Source: an uncultured Hyphomonadaceae bacterium (lineage in GTDB: Bacteria > Pseudomonadota > Alphaproteobacteria > Caulobacterales > Hyphomonadaceae). From it: a DNA stretch of 35,129 nt. Each line of letters begins with the position of its first letter. Position 1 is the first letter of the stretch. Made by a program: the position numbers and the translations under genes. Below the pieces are notes generated by a model. It did not search any database, was not told the DNA's origin, and saw only the letters and a program-made list of their open reading frames with translations. The stretch spans positions 1-35,129 of the forward strand of contig CALLCD010000139.1 in assembly GCA_938049795.1 (NCBI GenBank), read 5' to 3'. Positions 15,481-23,870 of the stretch are shown in pieces.

Positions 15481-16884
15481 TTATCCGGCGCCGCCGACCG
15501 TCAGCGCGTCTACTTTGACGCTGGGTTGGCCGACGCCGACGGGGACGGACTGGCCGGCCTTGCCGCAGGTGCCGACGCCGTCATCCATCGCGAAATCATT
15601 GCCGATCATCGAGCATTGGGTCAGCGCGGTCGGGCCGTGACCGATCAGGGTGGCATTTTTGACGGGCGCGCCGATTTTGCCGTTCTCGACGAGATAGGCT
15701 TCGGTGCACTGGAACACGAAATTGCCCGAGGTGATGTCCACTTGCCCGCCGCCGAAATCAACCGCCCAAATGCCCTTCTTGATGGATTTGACCATTTCTT
15801 CGGGATCATGATTGCCGCCGGTCATGATTGTGTTGGTCATGCGCGGCATGGGCAGGGCGTCATAGCTTTCGCGTCGGCCATTGCCGGTTGGGGCGACGCC
15901 CATGAGGCGGGCGTTTTGCCGGTCTTGCATATAGGCTTTGAGGATGCCGTCTTCGATCAGGACGGTGCGTTGGGTCTCGGTGCCTTCATCGTCGAATGAG
16001 AGCGAGCCGCGCCGGTCTTCCATTGTGCCATCATCTATGACGGTGACGCCTTTGGAGGCGACCTGCTCGCCAATGCGGCCAGAATAGACGCTTGTGCCTT
16101 TGCGGTTGAAATCGCCCTCGAGGCCATGCCCCACCGCTTCGTGCAGCAAGATGGCAGGCCAGCCCGGCCCGAGCACAACTTCCATTTCGCCCGCCGGTGC
16201 CGGTACGCTTTCAAGATTGGTTTCCGCCTTTTGGAAAGCCCGCAGCGCAAGCGCCTGCCAGCGTTCGGGTTTGATCCAGTCTTCATACGCGGCCCGTCCG
16301 CCGCAGCCCGAGGAGGCCGTCTCGCGCCGTCCGTTCTGTTCGAGCGTGACGGAGATATTGAGCCGGACCAGAGGCCGGACATCGCGGAACAGCGCGCCGC
16401 CCGGGCGCAGAATGTCCACTTGTTTGCGGGTGCCAGAGAGAGAGGCGGACACTTGCACAACGCGCGGGTCTTTGGCGCGCATCCAAGCGTCGATCTCGGC
16501 TAAGAGGCCTGTCTTTGCGCCAAAATCTGGGGCCTCGGTCGGGTCGATGGGCAGATAGAGCCGCCGATTGGTCGGGCGGGGGCCTTCGGCCAAAACGCCT
16601 GAATAGCCGCGTTTGGCTGAGGCTGCGGTTTCTGCTGCGCGCGCGATTGCGTCAATGCTGAGCTCGGAGGCGTGGGCATAGCCGGACGCTTCGCCTGCGA
16701 CAACTCGAAGGCCAAAGCCTTGCCCCGTATCATAGGAGGCCGATTTTAGCCGGCCATCGTCGAAGACGAAACTCTCCGAGCGGGAGCGTTCGAGATAAAG
16801 TTCGCCATCATCCGCGCCTTGCGTGGCGGTGTCGAGATGTGCGGTCGCTGCGGCCCTGTCAAAGGGAAGATCGGTTTGGGTCAT
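15481..16884 (-). CDS. tldD: TldD metalloprotease subunit
   Basis: This 467-residue PmbA/TldA family protease subunit forms the TldD/TldE complex, a zinc peptidase that clips unfolded peptides and matures ribosomally made peptides. The zinc motif HEAVGH is at 248-253 (LLHEAVGHGLEGD). Cys440 in GTCGKAGQSVPVG is in the place of the third zinc ligand. The N-domain LKSASYDTGQGFGLRVV is typical. The partner gene tldE/pmbA is not in the window. It lies 41 bases after the TPR gene on the same strand and is back to back with the oxidase cluster, an arrangement common in alphaproteobacteria. Confidence 0.96.
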   Translation of the reverse strand: MTQTDLPFDRAAATAHLDTATQGADDGELYLERSRSESFVFDDGRLKSASYDTGQGFGLRVVAGEASGYAHASELSIDAIARAAETAASAKRGYSGVLAEGPRPTNRRLYLPIDPTEAPDFGAKTGLLAEIDAWMRAKDPRVVQVSASLSGTRKQVDILRPGGALFRDVRPLVRLNISVTLEQNGRRETASSGCGGRAAYEDWIKPERWQALALRAFQKAETNLESVPAPAGEMEVVLGPGWPAILLHEAVGHGLEGDFNRKGTSVYSGRIGEQVASKGVTVIDDGTMEDRRGSLSFDDEGTETQRTVLIEDGILKAYMQDRQNARLMGVAPTGNGRRESYDALPMPRMTNTIMTGGNHDPEEMVKSIKKGIWAVDFGGGQVDITSGNFVFQCTEAYLVENGKIGAPVKNATLIGHGPTALTQCSMIGNDFAMDDGVGTCGKAGQSVPVGVGQPSVKVDALTVGGAG

Positions 16885-16925
16885 GGGCCGAGCATGGACA
16901 TGATTGCCCGCAAGGACAAGTCACA

Positions 16926-17477
16926 TCATTGACGCACGACAGAGAAGCGCTCAAGCGCCTTGGACGGCAGGGTCCAGCCCGGCTTGAGCTCCAGAGCGGT
17001 TGTGTAGCTTTCAAAGGCGGGCTCGGCCTGCCCCAGATATTCGTGGGCGACGCCAAGATTGTAATACGCGGCGTAGGGATCGTGTGTGTCGAGTGCGAGT
17101 GATTTTTCCAGCGAGGCCAATGCATTTGCATATTGTCCGGTGCCAATCAGCGCTGCGCCCTTGTTCAGGTAAATTGCACCAACATTCGGCGTCAGGCGTT
17201 CGGCACGTGCATAATCTTCGAGCGATGCCGCAAAGTCTCCTCGGCGCATCCGGATGATTCCGCGATTGATGTAAGTTGCACCAAGGCTCACCCGATCAAG
17301 TGAGGCCGACTCGATGGCGGCGGTACATTCATCCTCATGGCGTTGTGAGGGAAAGGGGTTGAGCGAGACGGCGCGGTAGCAATCTTTGCCCGCGCCACCG
17401 CCAATGATCAAAACCTGCGCAGAGGCCGTCAGCGGCAAAGCGAACAGAACAGCGGCTAGAAAAATAAGACGATACAT
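16926..17477 (-). CDS. Secreted TPR-repeat protein
   Basis: This 183-residue protein starts at ATG 17477 after GGAG. It has a signal peptide (1-21, LPLTASAQ) and at least three tetratricopeptide repeats: YINRGIIRMRRGDFAASLEDYARA, then IYLNKGAALIGTGQYANALASLEKS, and AYYNLGVAHEYLGQAEPAFESY-like units ending near residue 165. Two cysteines (in GKDCYRAV and DECTAAI) fall in the first 55 residues. It should sit in the periplasm and mediate protein contacts; the partner is unknown. It precedes tldD by 41 bases and is divergent from ctaC. Confidence 0.85.
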   Translation of the reverse strand: MYRLIFLAAVLFALPLTASAQVLIIGGGAGKDCYRAVSLNPFPSQRHEDECTAAIESASLDRVSLGATYINRGIIRMRRGDFAASLEDYARAERLTPNVGAIYLNKGAALIGTGQYANALASLEKSLALDTHDPYAAYYNLGVAHEYLGQAEPAFESYTTALELKPGWTLPSKALERFSVVRQ

Positions 17478-17690
17478 CGAGTGATCTCCACGAAATTTGT
17501 GATGAGGTAAGCGATTGTTGTGCTGTATTCATATCACACACGCGAATGCCGGACCAGTCGTGGATGTGAGTTGAACTGAGTTGCTTTTTGACTTGTGACA
17601 CCTGCGACAATTTTGAGCGCTTTAGATTATGGGTGGACGCGGCCAAACGGTGTAGATAAACACTCAACCAAGTTACTAAGGGAGTCGCGT
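17478..17690. promoter_or_regulatory. Divergent region between TPR gene and oxidase cluster
   Basis: This 213-base AT-richer gap must hold the promoter of ctaC on the plus strand and that of the TPR gene on the minus strand. A TTGACT hexamer at 17588-17593 could be a -35 box, but no good -10 box lies 16-18 bases further. I see no terminator, repeat or small gene here. Confidence 0.35.
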
Positions 17691-18626
17691 GTGCGATATC
17701 TTGTTTCACTATTGAGCGCTTTGTCTCTGGGATTTGCCGGAACAGCCTTGGCACAGGGAAAGCCGACCGACGGCGCCTTGGGTTTTCAGGAGCCGGTTAC
17801 AGAGATCGCCCGTCGCGGGTTTGCATTTCATGACAGTTTCCTGTTGTGGATGTGCATTCTGATCACGCTGTTTGTTGCACTTTTGCTTGTGTTCGTGATG
17901 GTTCGCTACAATGCCAAGGCCAATCCGGTGCCTTCGAAAACGACCCACAACACATTTATCGAAATTGTTTGGACGTTGGTGCCGGTGGGCATATTGGTCC
18001 TGATCTCGATCGTGTCGTTCCCGCTGCTTTACTATGTGGACGCCGAGCCGGATCTTGCGAAGATTGCGTCTGGCGAAGTGGATGCAACCGCTGAGGAACG
18101 CGCCGCTGCGGCCGATGGCTGGATTACGGTCAAGGCACAGGGCAATCAGTGGAACTGGACTTACAGCTATCCTGACGAGGTGGATGCGGATGGGTTTGCG
18201 CTCGAATTTACGTCCAATCCGCTGCACTATGGGCTCAGCACCGATCCCGATATTGGTGAGAGATATCTGTCGGTCGATTACCCGCTTGTCGTGCCTGCCG
18301 GACGCTATGTGCGGTATTATACGGCTGCGTCCGACGTGATCCATTCTTTCGCTATGCCAAGTTTCGGGATCAAGACCGATGCGGTGCCCGGGCGGCTGAA
18401 TGAAGGCTGGTTCAAAGTTGATGAGCCGGACGTTTATTATGGCCAGTGTTCGGAATTGTGCGGCAAGAACCATGCGTTTATGCCGATCGAGATCCGCGTT
18501 GTCCCGCAAGCGCAATATGACGCTTGGCTGGCGATCATGCGCTCTGGAGATTTTGACGCTGCCGCACAGCGTGTTGCCGTGATTGAAACAGACCAACAAT
18601 TTGCGCGCCTTCCGGCTGCCGAGTAA
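17691..18626 (+). CDS. ctaC: Cytochrome c oxidase subunit II
   Basis: Subunit II of the aa3-type oxidase takes electrons from cytochrome c through the binuclear CuA centre on the periplasmic side. The start is GTG 17691 with AAGGGAG upstream; 32 further in-frame codons are unlikely. It has 311 residues: a signal peptide (1-22, AGTALAQG), two membrane helices at about 48-72 and 90-115, and a cupredoxin domain. The CuA ligands are His218 (VIHSFAMP), Cys253, Glu255 and Cys257 (GQCSELCGKNH), His261 and Met264. The aromatic electron-entry patch QWNWTYSYP is present. It leads the oxidase cluster, with ctaD 18 bases after it. Confidence 0.97.
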   Translation: MRYLVSLLSALSLGFAGTALAQGKPTDGALGFQEPVTEIARRGFAFHDSFLLWMCILITLFVALLLVFVMVRYNAKANPVPSKTTHNTFIEIVWTLVPVGILVLISIVSFPLLYYVDAEPDLAKIASGEVDATAEERAAAADGWITVKAQGNQWNWTYSYPDEVDADGFALEFTSNPLHYGLSTDPDIGERYLSVDYPLVVPAGRYVRYYTAASDVIHSFAMPSFGIKTDAVPGRLNEGWFKVDEPDVYYGQCSELCGKNHAFMPIEIRVVPQAQYDAWLAIMRSGDFDAAAQRVAVIETDQQFARLPAAE

Positions 18627-18644
18627 GCAAGAGAGAGAATAGCC

Positions 18645-20327
18645 ATGCCAATGGATGAAGTCGCCCTCGACCACGCCCATGACGATCATGACCACAAGCC
18701 CGGATTTTTCGTGCGCTGGTTCATGTCCACCAACCATAAGGACATCGGGACGCTCTATCTAATTTTCGCTCTGATTGCGGGGATTGTCGGGTATGCCTTG
18801 TCTGGCCTTATCCGCTGGGAGCTGGCACATCCGGACATTGGCCCGCTTATGGGCATGATGGAGTATTTTTACGGGCTTGAAGGCGACGCGGCGCGCGAAC
18901 AGGCCAAGCAGTTCTACAACACCGTAATCACCTATCACGGCCTGATCATGATCTTCTTCATGGTGATGCCAGCGCTGATTGGCGGGTTTGGCAACTGGTT
19001 TGTGCCGCTGATGATCGGGGCGCCGGATATGGCGTTTCCGCGTATGAACAATATCTCGTTCTGGCTCACGGTGGCGGGCTTTGCGCTCTTGATTATGTCG
19101 ATGTTTGTGCCGTCTGGGAATGGCGGCAACGGGTTTGGAGGCGGCTGGGTGCTGTATCCGCCGCTCTCGGGGCTTAAGGGGCATTCAGGGCCAGCGATGG
19201 ACCTTGTGATCTTGTCGCTGCACACGGTCGGCATTGCGTCGATCCTCGGGGCGATCAACTTCATTGTGACCATTTTGAACATGCGCGCACCCGGCATGAC
19301 GATGCACAAAATGCCGCTGTTTGCGTGGTCGATTCTGGTGACCGCAGCGCTCTTGCTGCTTGCGCTTCCTGTTCTCGCGGGCGCGCTGACCATGCTGCTG
19401 ACGGACCGGAATTTCGGCTCGCAATTCTTCGTACCTGAAGGCGGCGGTGATCCGATCATGTTCCAGCACTTGTTCTGGTTCTTCGGCCACCCTGAAGTCT
19501 ACATTATGATCCTGCCAGGCTTTGGCATTGTCAGCCACATCATTTCGACCTTCTCCAAGAAGCCGATCTTTGGCTATCTGGGCATGGCTTATGCGATGGT
19601 TGCGATTGGTGTGATCGGCTTTATCGTCTGGGCGCACCACATGTATACGGTCGGCATGCCGGTCGATATGAAAGCGTATTTTGTGGCGGCGACCATGGTC
19701 ATCGCGGTGCCGACGGGGATCAAGATCTTCTCATGGATTGCGACCATGTGGGGCGGCTCGATCACGTTCGCGGTGCCGATGCAATGGGCCATTGGCTTCA
19801 TCTTCTTGTTCACGCTTGGCGGTGTGACGGGCGTTGTGCTCGCCAATGCGGGCGTCGATCATGCGCTGCACGATACTTATTATGTGGTGGCGCACTTTCA
19901 CTACGTCTTGTCGCTAGGGGCCGTGTTTGCGCTGTTTGCAGGCTGGTATTACTGGTTCGAGAAAATGTTCGGCGTGAAGTATAATGGCTTCCTAGGCGGG
20001 CTGCACTTCTGGGTCACATTTATTGGCTCGAATATGATCTTCTTCCCGCAGCATTTCCTTGGGCTGAACGGCATGCCGCGGCGCTATGTGGACTATAATC
20101 CGGCTTATGAATACTGGCATTACTGGTCGTCTATCGGCTATGCGGTGTCAGCTGTGGGCACAGGGATCTTCTTTCTCTGCATGGCAGATGCGTTCCTGCG
20201 CCGCCGGAAAGCCGAGGCCAATCCTTGGGGCGAGGGCGCAACCACGCTCGAATGGACGCTGCCATCGCCGCCGCCATTCCACCAGTACAACACGCTGCCA
20301 CGCGTGAAAGACACGGGCGACCACTAG
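18645..20327 (+). CDS. ctaD: Cytochrome c oxidase subunit I
   Basis: This 560-residue catalytic subunit carries heme a and the heme a3-CuB site where oxygen is reduced, and it pumps protons. Ligands seen are His98 (TYHGLIMIF) and His419 for heme a, His417 for heme a3 (VAHFHYV), and His282, His331 and His332 for CuB (FGHPEVY and WAHHMYTVG). Glu284 and cross-linked Tyr286 in the same motif mark the A1 type with the Glu-ended D channel; the K-channel Lys is not assigned. The N-terminus has a His/Asp-rich cytoplasmic stretch (residues 9-18). A hairpin terminator follows, separating it from ctaB. Gene order is the usual alphaproteobacterial one. Confidence 0.98.
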   Translation: MPMDEVALDHAHDDHDHKPGFFVRWFMSTNHKDIGTLYLIFALIAGIVGYALSGLIRWELAHPDIGPLMGMMEYFYGLEGDAAREQAKQFYNTVITYHGLIMIFFMVMPALIGGFGNWFVPLMIGAPDMAFPRMNNISFWLTVAGFALLIMSMFVPSGNGGNGFGGGWVLYPPLSGLKGHSGPAMDLVILSLHTVGIASILGAINFIVTILNMRAPGMTMHKMPLFAWSILVTAALLLLALPVLAGALTMLLTDRNFGSQFFVPEGGGDPIMFQHLFWFFGHPEVYIMILPGFGIVSHIISTFSKKPIFGYLGMAYAMVAIGVIGFIVWAHHMYTVGMPVDMKAYFVAATMVIAVPTGIKIFSWIATMWGGSITFAVPMQWAIGFIFLFTLGGVTGVVLANAGVDHALHDTYYVVAHFHYVLSLGAVFALFAGWYYWFEKMFGVKYNGFLGGLHFWVTFIGSNMIFFPQHFLGLNGMPRRYVDYNPAYEYWHYWSSIGYAVSAVGTGIFFLCMADAFLRRRKAEANPWGEGATTLEWTLPSPPPFHQYNTLPRVKDTGDH

Positions 20328-20352
20328 GCCGGTATGGTTTGGAATAGACATC

Positions 20353-20385
20353 GGCCCTCTCTGGATTTTCAGAGAGGGCCATTTT
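20353..20385 (+). terminator. Terminator-like hairpin between ctaD and ctaB
   Basis: A perfect 11-bp GC-rich stem (20353-20363 with 20370-20380) has a 6-base loop GATTTT, then ATTTTGTG. The T-tract is short, so termination may be partial. It could make ctaC-ctaD more abundant than the assembly genes downstream. It lies 25 bases after the ctaD stop. Confidence 0.85.
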
Positions 20386-20513
20386 GTGTGATAAGGTGTC
20401 GAAGACGAGCCACTATGTCACGCTGATTTGGAGTCTACTGTTTGGTACATAACGGCTCTGAAAAGGGTCCCAAGAGTCTCTTAAGAGCGCAGAAATGAGA
20501 GAGATTGCGTCAT
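20386..20513 (+). promoter_or_regulatory. Leader region of ctaB
   Basis: This 128-base stretch after the hairpin would need a promoter of its own if termination is efficient. It is AT-richer than the flanking genes. An imperfect inverted repeat AAGAGTCTCTT is seen at 20472-20482. The ribosome site of ctaB is GAGAGAG at 20497-20503. No small gene is credible. Confidence 0.3.
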
Positions 20514-21458
20514 ATGACAGACCAGATTCTCACCCCGCAGACCCCTCGCTATGCCACGGCGGGCGATTATGTGCAGCTGATGAAGCCGCGTATTATGATG
20601 CTGGTTGTGTTCACGGCGCTGGCAGGTCTTGTGGCTGCGCCCGGGAGCATCAACCCGTTTATGGCGATGATTGCGGTGCTGGCAGTGGCGCTCGGGTCAG
20701 GGGCGGCTGGCGCGCTCAATATGTGGTATGACGCCGATATTGACGCGATCATGACGCGCACCTCGACGCGGCCTATTCCATCGGGCGCGGTGCCGCGCGG
20801 GGAAGCGCTGGCGCTCGGGCTGATCATGTCGGGCGTGTCGGTTCTGTTGATGTGGATGGCGAGCAATTGGGTTGCCGCTGCGCTGCTGGCGGTGTCGATT
20901 GCCTATTATGGCTGGTTCTACACCATGTTGCTCAAACGCCGGACGCCGCAGAATATTGTCATTGGCGGGGCGGCGGGCGCGTTTCCGCCGGTAATCGGTT
21001 GGGCGGCGGTGACGGGGACGACGCCGCTTGACGCGTGGATCCTGTTTGCGATTATCTTCTTCTGGACCCCGCCGCATTTCTGGGCCTTGTCGCTGCTTGC
21101 GCACAAAGAATACGAGAAGGCCGGCGTGCCGATGTTGCCGGTCACCCATGGCGCAAAAGCGACGCGGTTGCAGATTTTGCTCTACATGCTGCTGCTGGTC
21201 CCGCTTGGGGTTGCGCCTGTGATGACGGGGCTTGGCGGCTGGCTTTATGCGGTGACGGCGGGCGGACTTGGTCTGGCGTTTCTTTATGGCGCGATTACTG
21301 TTTTCCGCTCTAAGGCAGGGGACGCGGATGCGCCGGGGGCGGACGCCAAAAAGGCGCGCAATCTGTTTTTGTTTTCGATCTTGTATCTGTTTGTTGTCTT
21401 TGCGGCGCTGCTTGTCGAGCATGCTGGCGTTGGCGCGTTTTTTCCGGTGGGAGGCTAG
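20514..21458 (+). CDS. ctaB: Protoheme IX farnesyltransferase (heme O synthase)
   Basis: This 314-residue UbiA-superfamily membrane enzyme adds a farnesyl group to heme b, giving heme o, the precursor of heme a in the oxidase. The Asp-rich motif NMWYDADIDAIMTRT with STRPIPSG is present, and the second region holds FFWTPPHFWALSL, diagnostic for CyoE/CtaB. About nine membrane helices are seen. The ATG at 20514 has GAGAGAG ten bases upstream. The TTG nine bases earlier is too close to the ribosome site. The CoxF-like gene follows after 3 bases. Confidence 0.96.
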   Translation: MTDQILTPQTPRYATAGDYVQLMKPRIMMLVVFTALAGLVAAPGSINPFMAMIAVLAVALGSGAAGALNMWYDADIDAIMTRTSTRPIPSGAVPRGEALALGLIMSGVSVLLMWMASNWVAAALLAVSIAYYGWFYTMLLKRRTPQNIVIGGAAGAFPPVIGWAAVTGTTPLDAWILFAIIFFWTPPHFWALSLLAHKEYEKAGVPMLPVTHGAKATRLQILLYMLLLVPLGVAPVMTGLGGWLYAVTAGGLGLAFLYGAITVFRSKAGDADAPGADAKKARNLFLFSILYLFVVFAALLVEHAGVGAFFPVGG

Positions 21459-21461
21459 AGC

Positions 21462-21647
21462 ATGAGCGATTTGCCTGAGCCTGTGGCCTATGAGACACCA
21501 GCGGATGCGGAAGCGGCGCGACTGGCAGCGCAAAAGCGGCGTAATGTCTGGCTTGGGCTGGCCCTGTTTGGCTTTGTCGTGCTGGTTGGTGTTGTGTCCG
21601 GTTTGCGGCTGGCGGAGAATATTCAAACCGTGAGCGGAGCGGGATAA
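21462..21647 (+). CDS. CoxF-like small membrane protein of the oxidase cluster
   Basis: This 61-residue protein has one membrane helix (about 29-51, VWLGLALFGFVVLVGVVSGL) after an acidic/basic N-terminal tail with AARLAAQKRRN. Small one-helix proteins at this place between ctaB and ctaG are known in alphaproteobacteria as CoxF and are thought to help oxidase assembly. Similarity is by position and layout, because sequences of this length align poorly. The stop TAA overlaps the ctaG start as TAATG, which suggests coupled translation. Confidence 0.8.
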   Translation: MSDLPEPVAYETPADAEAARLAAQKRRNVWLGLALFGFVVLVGVVSGLRLAENIQTVSGAG

Positions 21648-22219
21648 TGGCGCTGAAACCGGCCAGTCAGGCGTTTATTGCGGCGGGCGTTGTGGGCGGC
21701 ATGTTGGCGCTGACCTTCGCCTCCAAGCCGCTTTATGACACGTTTTGCCGCGTAACCGGCTTTGGCGGTACAACGCGCGTGGCCACCGAGGCGCCTGACC
21801 GTGTGCTGGAGCGGACGATCAATGTTCGTTTCGATGCCAATGTGTCCGACGCGCCGATCCAGTTTCGCCCTTCGCAGGTCAATTTCGATGTGGCGCTGGG
21901 GGTGCACAGCCTTGCCTCTTATGAAGTGGTCAATAACTCCGATCAGGATATTTCCGTGATTGCGAGCTACAATGTCACCCCGCACACGGCCGGCCGGTAT
22001 TTCAACAAGCTTGAATGCTTCTGTTTTGAGGAGCGCGTGCTCAAAGCGGGCGAGCGCAAGACGCTGCCGGTGGTGTTTTTCGTCTCGCCTGACCTTGATG
22101 ATGATCCGCTGATGGACTCGGCCTCGACCATCACACTGTCCTACACCTTCTACCAGACGGACAATTTCGAGGGTGCGACCAAATCAGCCCAGCTATTGAA
22201 CACGGTTGCGCAGCCCTGA
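21647..22219 (+). CDS. ctaG: Cytochrome c oxidase assembly protein CtaG/Cox11
   Basis: This 190-residue copper chaperone delivers CuB to subunit I. It has one N-terminal membrane helix (about 8-26) and a periplasmic immunoglobulin-like domain. Marks are SKPLYDTFCRVTGFGG (Cys34) and the copper-binding CFCF (Cys124 and Cys126, KLECFCFEE), followed by LPVVFFVSPDL and TLSYTFY. It lies between the CoxF-like gene (overlapping) and ctaE, 48 bases away. Confidence 0.96.
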   Translation: MALKPASQAFIAAGVVGGMLALTFASKPLYDTFCRVTGFGGTTRVATEAPDRVLERTINVRFDANVSDAPIQFRPSQVNFDVALGVHSLASYEVVNNSDQDISVIASYNVTPHTAGRYFNKLECFCFEERVLKAGERKTLPVVFFVSPDLDDDPLMDSASTITLSYTFYQTDNFEGATKSAQLLNTVAQP

Positions 22220-22267
22220 CCGGACGGGTTAAAGGAAACCAAGAGAATAAGATTCGGAGTTACGATT

Positions 22268-23140
22268 ATGGCTCATGACGAAGTCAGACACGATTATCAT
22301 CTGGTGAACCCGTCGGCCTGGCCATTGCTCGGCTCGCTTGCGGTCTCGACGCTGGCGGTGGGCGGTGTCACCTATATGAAGGGCCTGTTCGGCTTTGAAA
22401 AAGGCTCATGGTATCTCATGGCCTTTGGCTTTGCGTTTGTGGCCTATGTCATGTTTGGCTGGTGGCGCGAAGTGATCAAGGAAAGCCGCGGCGGGGACCA
22501 TACGCCCGTGGTGCAGATCGGTTTGCGCTATGGCATGCTTATGTTCATTGCTTCCGAGGTCATGTTCTTTGTGGCGTGGTTCTGGTCTTTCTTCGAAATG
22601 ACGATTTTCCATGGCGCGCGCGCTGGTGTGACTTTTGACAGCGCGAACGTGCTTTATGAAGGACTTTCGGCGTGGTCGTCCTGGCCGCCGCCCGGGGTCG
22701 AGACGTTTAATCCGTTCCATTTGCCGCTGATCAATACGATGATCCTGCTCCTGTCGGGGACGACGGTGACATGGGCGCACCATGCGCTTCAGCATGGCAA
22801 TCGCAAGGACACGCGCAATGGTCTGATCCTGACGATCCTGCTGGGCGCTTTGTTCACCACGGTTCAAGTGATCGAATATGCCGAAGCGGGCTTTAGCTAT
22901 TCGGGTACGCTTTACGGCTCGGCCTTCTTTATGGCGACGGGCTTTCATGGCGCGCATGTTCTGATCGGGACGATTTTCCTTGCGGTCTGTCTGTTCCGGC
23001 TCATGGCAGGCGGGTTTACGCCGCAAAAGCATTTCGGCTTTGAAGCGGCAGCCTGGTATTGGCATTTTGTCGATGTGGTCTGGCTGTTCCTGTTCGCCTT
23101 TGTCTATGTTGCGCCCTATCTGATCCTCGAAGGCGGGTAG
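22268..23140 (+). CDS. ctaE: Cytochrome c oxidase subunit III
   Basis: This 290-residue subunit III has seven membrane helices. Marks are the N-terminal HDYHLVNPSAWPLLGS, SEVMFFVAWFWSFFE, and the ending WYWHFVDVVWLFLFAFVYV. It binds lipids and stabilises the catalytic core in the inner membrane. The ribosome site GGAGTTACG precedes the ATG. Upstream is ctaG. Downstream, 55 bases separate it from the SURF1-like gene, and these contain an 18-codon frame. Confidence 0.97.
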   Translation: MAHDEVRHDYHLVNPSAWPLLGSLAVSTLAVGGVTYMKGLFGFEKGSWYLMAFGFAFVAYVMFGWWREVIKESRGGDHTPVVQIGLRYGMLMFIASEVMFFVAWFWSFFEMTIFHGARAGVTFDSANVLYEGLSAWSSWPPPGVETFNPFHLPLINTMILLLSGTTVTWAHHALQHGNRKDTRNGLILTILLGALFTTVQVIEYAEAGFSYSGTLYGSAFFMATGFHGAHVLIGTIFLAVCLFRLMAGGFTPQKHFGFEAAAWYWHFVDVVWLFLFAFVYVAPYLILEGG

Positions 23141-23142
23141 CC

Positions 23143-23199
23143 ATGTCGGGCAGCGTTTCGCTTGTCTCGGCGGGGGGCTGCGGGACTGTGCGGCTATGA
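23143..23199 (+). CDS. Possible 18-residue leader or remnant ORF between ctaE and SURF1-like gene
   Basis: ATG 23143 opens a frame of 18 codons ending in TGA at 23197-23199, which overlaps the SURF1-like ATG at 23196 as ATGA. It has no strong ribosome site, and the Gly/Ser-rich peptide resembles nothing I know. In many alphaproteobacteria a DUF983 gene lies here. This could be its remnant, a coupling device or chance. Confidence 0.25.
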   Translation: MSGSVSLVSAGGCGTVRL

Positions 23200-23870
23200 G
23201 GTTTCGTCCGCTTCCGGTGATGAGCCTCTGCGTGGCCGTGTCGCTGGGCATTTTATTGATGCTTGGTCATTGGCAGTGGCAACGGTTCTCCGAAAAAGAA
23301 GGTGCGCTTGCGGCGGTTCCTGAATGGACCGCGCTTGAGGGCGGCACGCTTGCCGAGAATGGCGTGTTCTATATGTCCACCATTGTGAACGGGCGGGCGG
23401 CGTGGCGCGAGATTTTGGCGATGGATATGGGCTCCGAGCTTGTGCTGGTGACCAATGGCATTGTGTTCAGCGTGGACTCGCCGGAGGTGCCTCTGTTTGA
23501 TCCTGAAGACAATGAGCCTGACTTTGGCGAGGGACTCTATCGCGTCCCGCCAGCCCCGGGTGCGTTTACGCCGCCATCGGATATGGACGCGCATATTTTG
23601 TTTGGGTTTGATTTTGACGAACTGGAAGCTGAGCTTGGCCGGACGGTTCGGCGGCAAGTGTTCGAGCCTAGGCGGCTGATGGCGCGTGACCAGACGGGCG
23701 AGGGGATGATTGACAATCCGCAAGCTGATCCGGCGCTGGCTGATCCGCTGCCGCCGGCGCGTCACCTTGGCTATGCGCTGACATGGTGGGGGATGGCGCT
23801 GGCGCTTTTGATTATGTATTTTGTCTATCATGCCAGCACGGGCCGGCTCACTTTCAGGAAGACGGTATGA
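23196..23870 (+). CDS. SURF1-like oxidase assembly protein
   Basis: This 224-residue protein has the SURF1 layout. The N-terminal membrane helix (about 9-25) is followed by LGHWQWQRFSEKE, matching the family LGxWQxxRxxxK. A polar periplasmic domain follows, and a second helix near 190-215 begins with HLGYALTWWGMALALL, the family's most conserved segment. The middle is divergent and acidic (GYxV..P elements are not clear). It would help insert heme a into subunit I. The start ATG overlaps the stop of an 18-codon frame and the end overlaps thrC as ATGA. Confidence 0.82.
   Translation: MRFRPLPVMSLCVAVSLGILLMLGHWQWQRFSEKEGALAAVPEWTALEGGTLAENGVFYMSTIVNGRAAWREILAMDMGSELVLVTNGIVFSVDSPEVPLFDPEDNEPDFGEGLYRVPPAPGAFTPPSDMDAHILFGFDFDELEAELGRTVRRQVFEPRRLMARDQTGEGMIDNPQADPALADPLPPARHLGYALTWWGMALALLIMYFVYHASTGRLTFRKTV

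Noticed and set aside
17588..17630. TTGACT box with TTTAGATTAT as promoter of ctaC
   Set aside because: The distance between the boxes is about 29 bases, well beyond a sigma-70 promoter.
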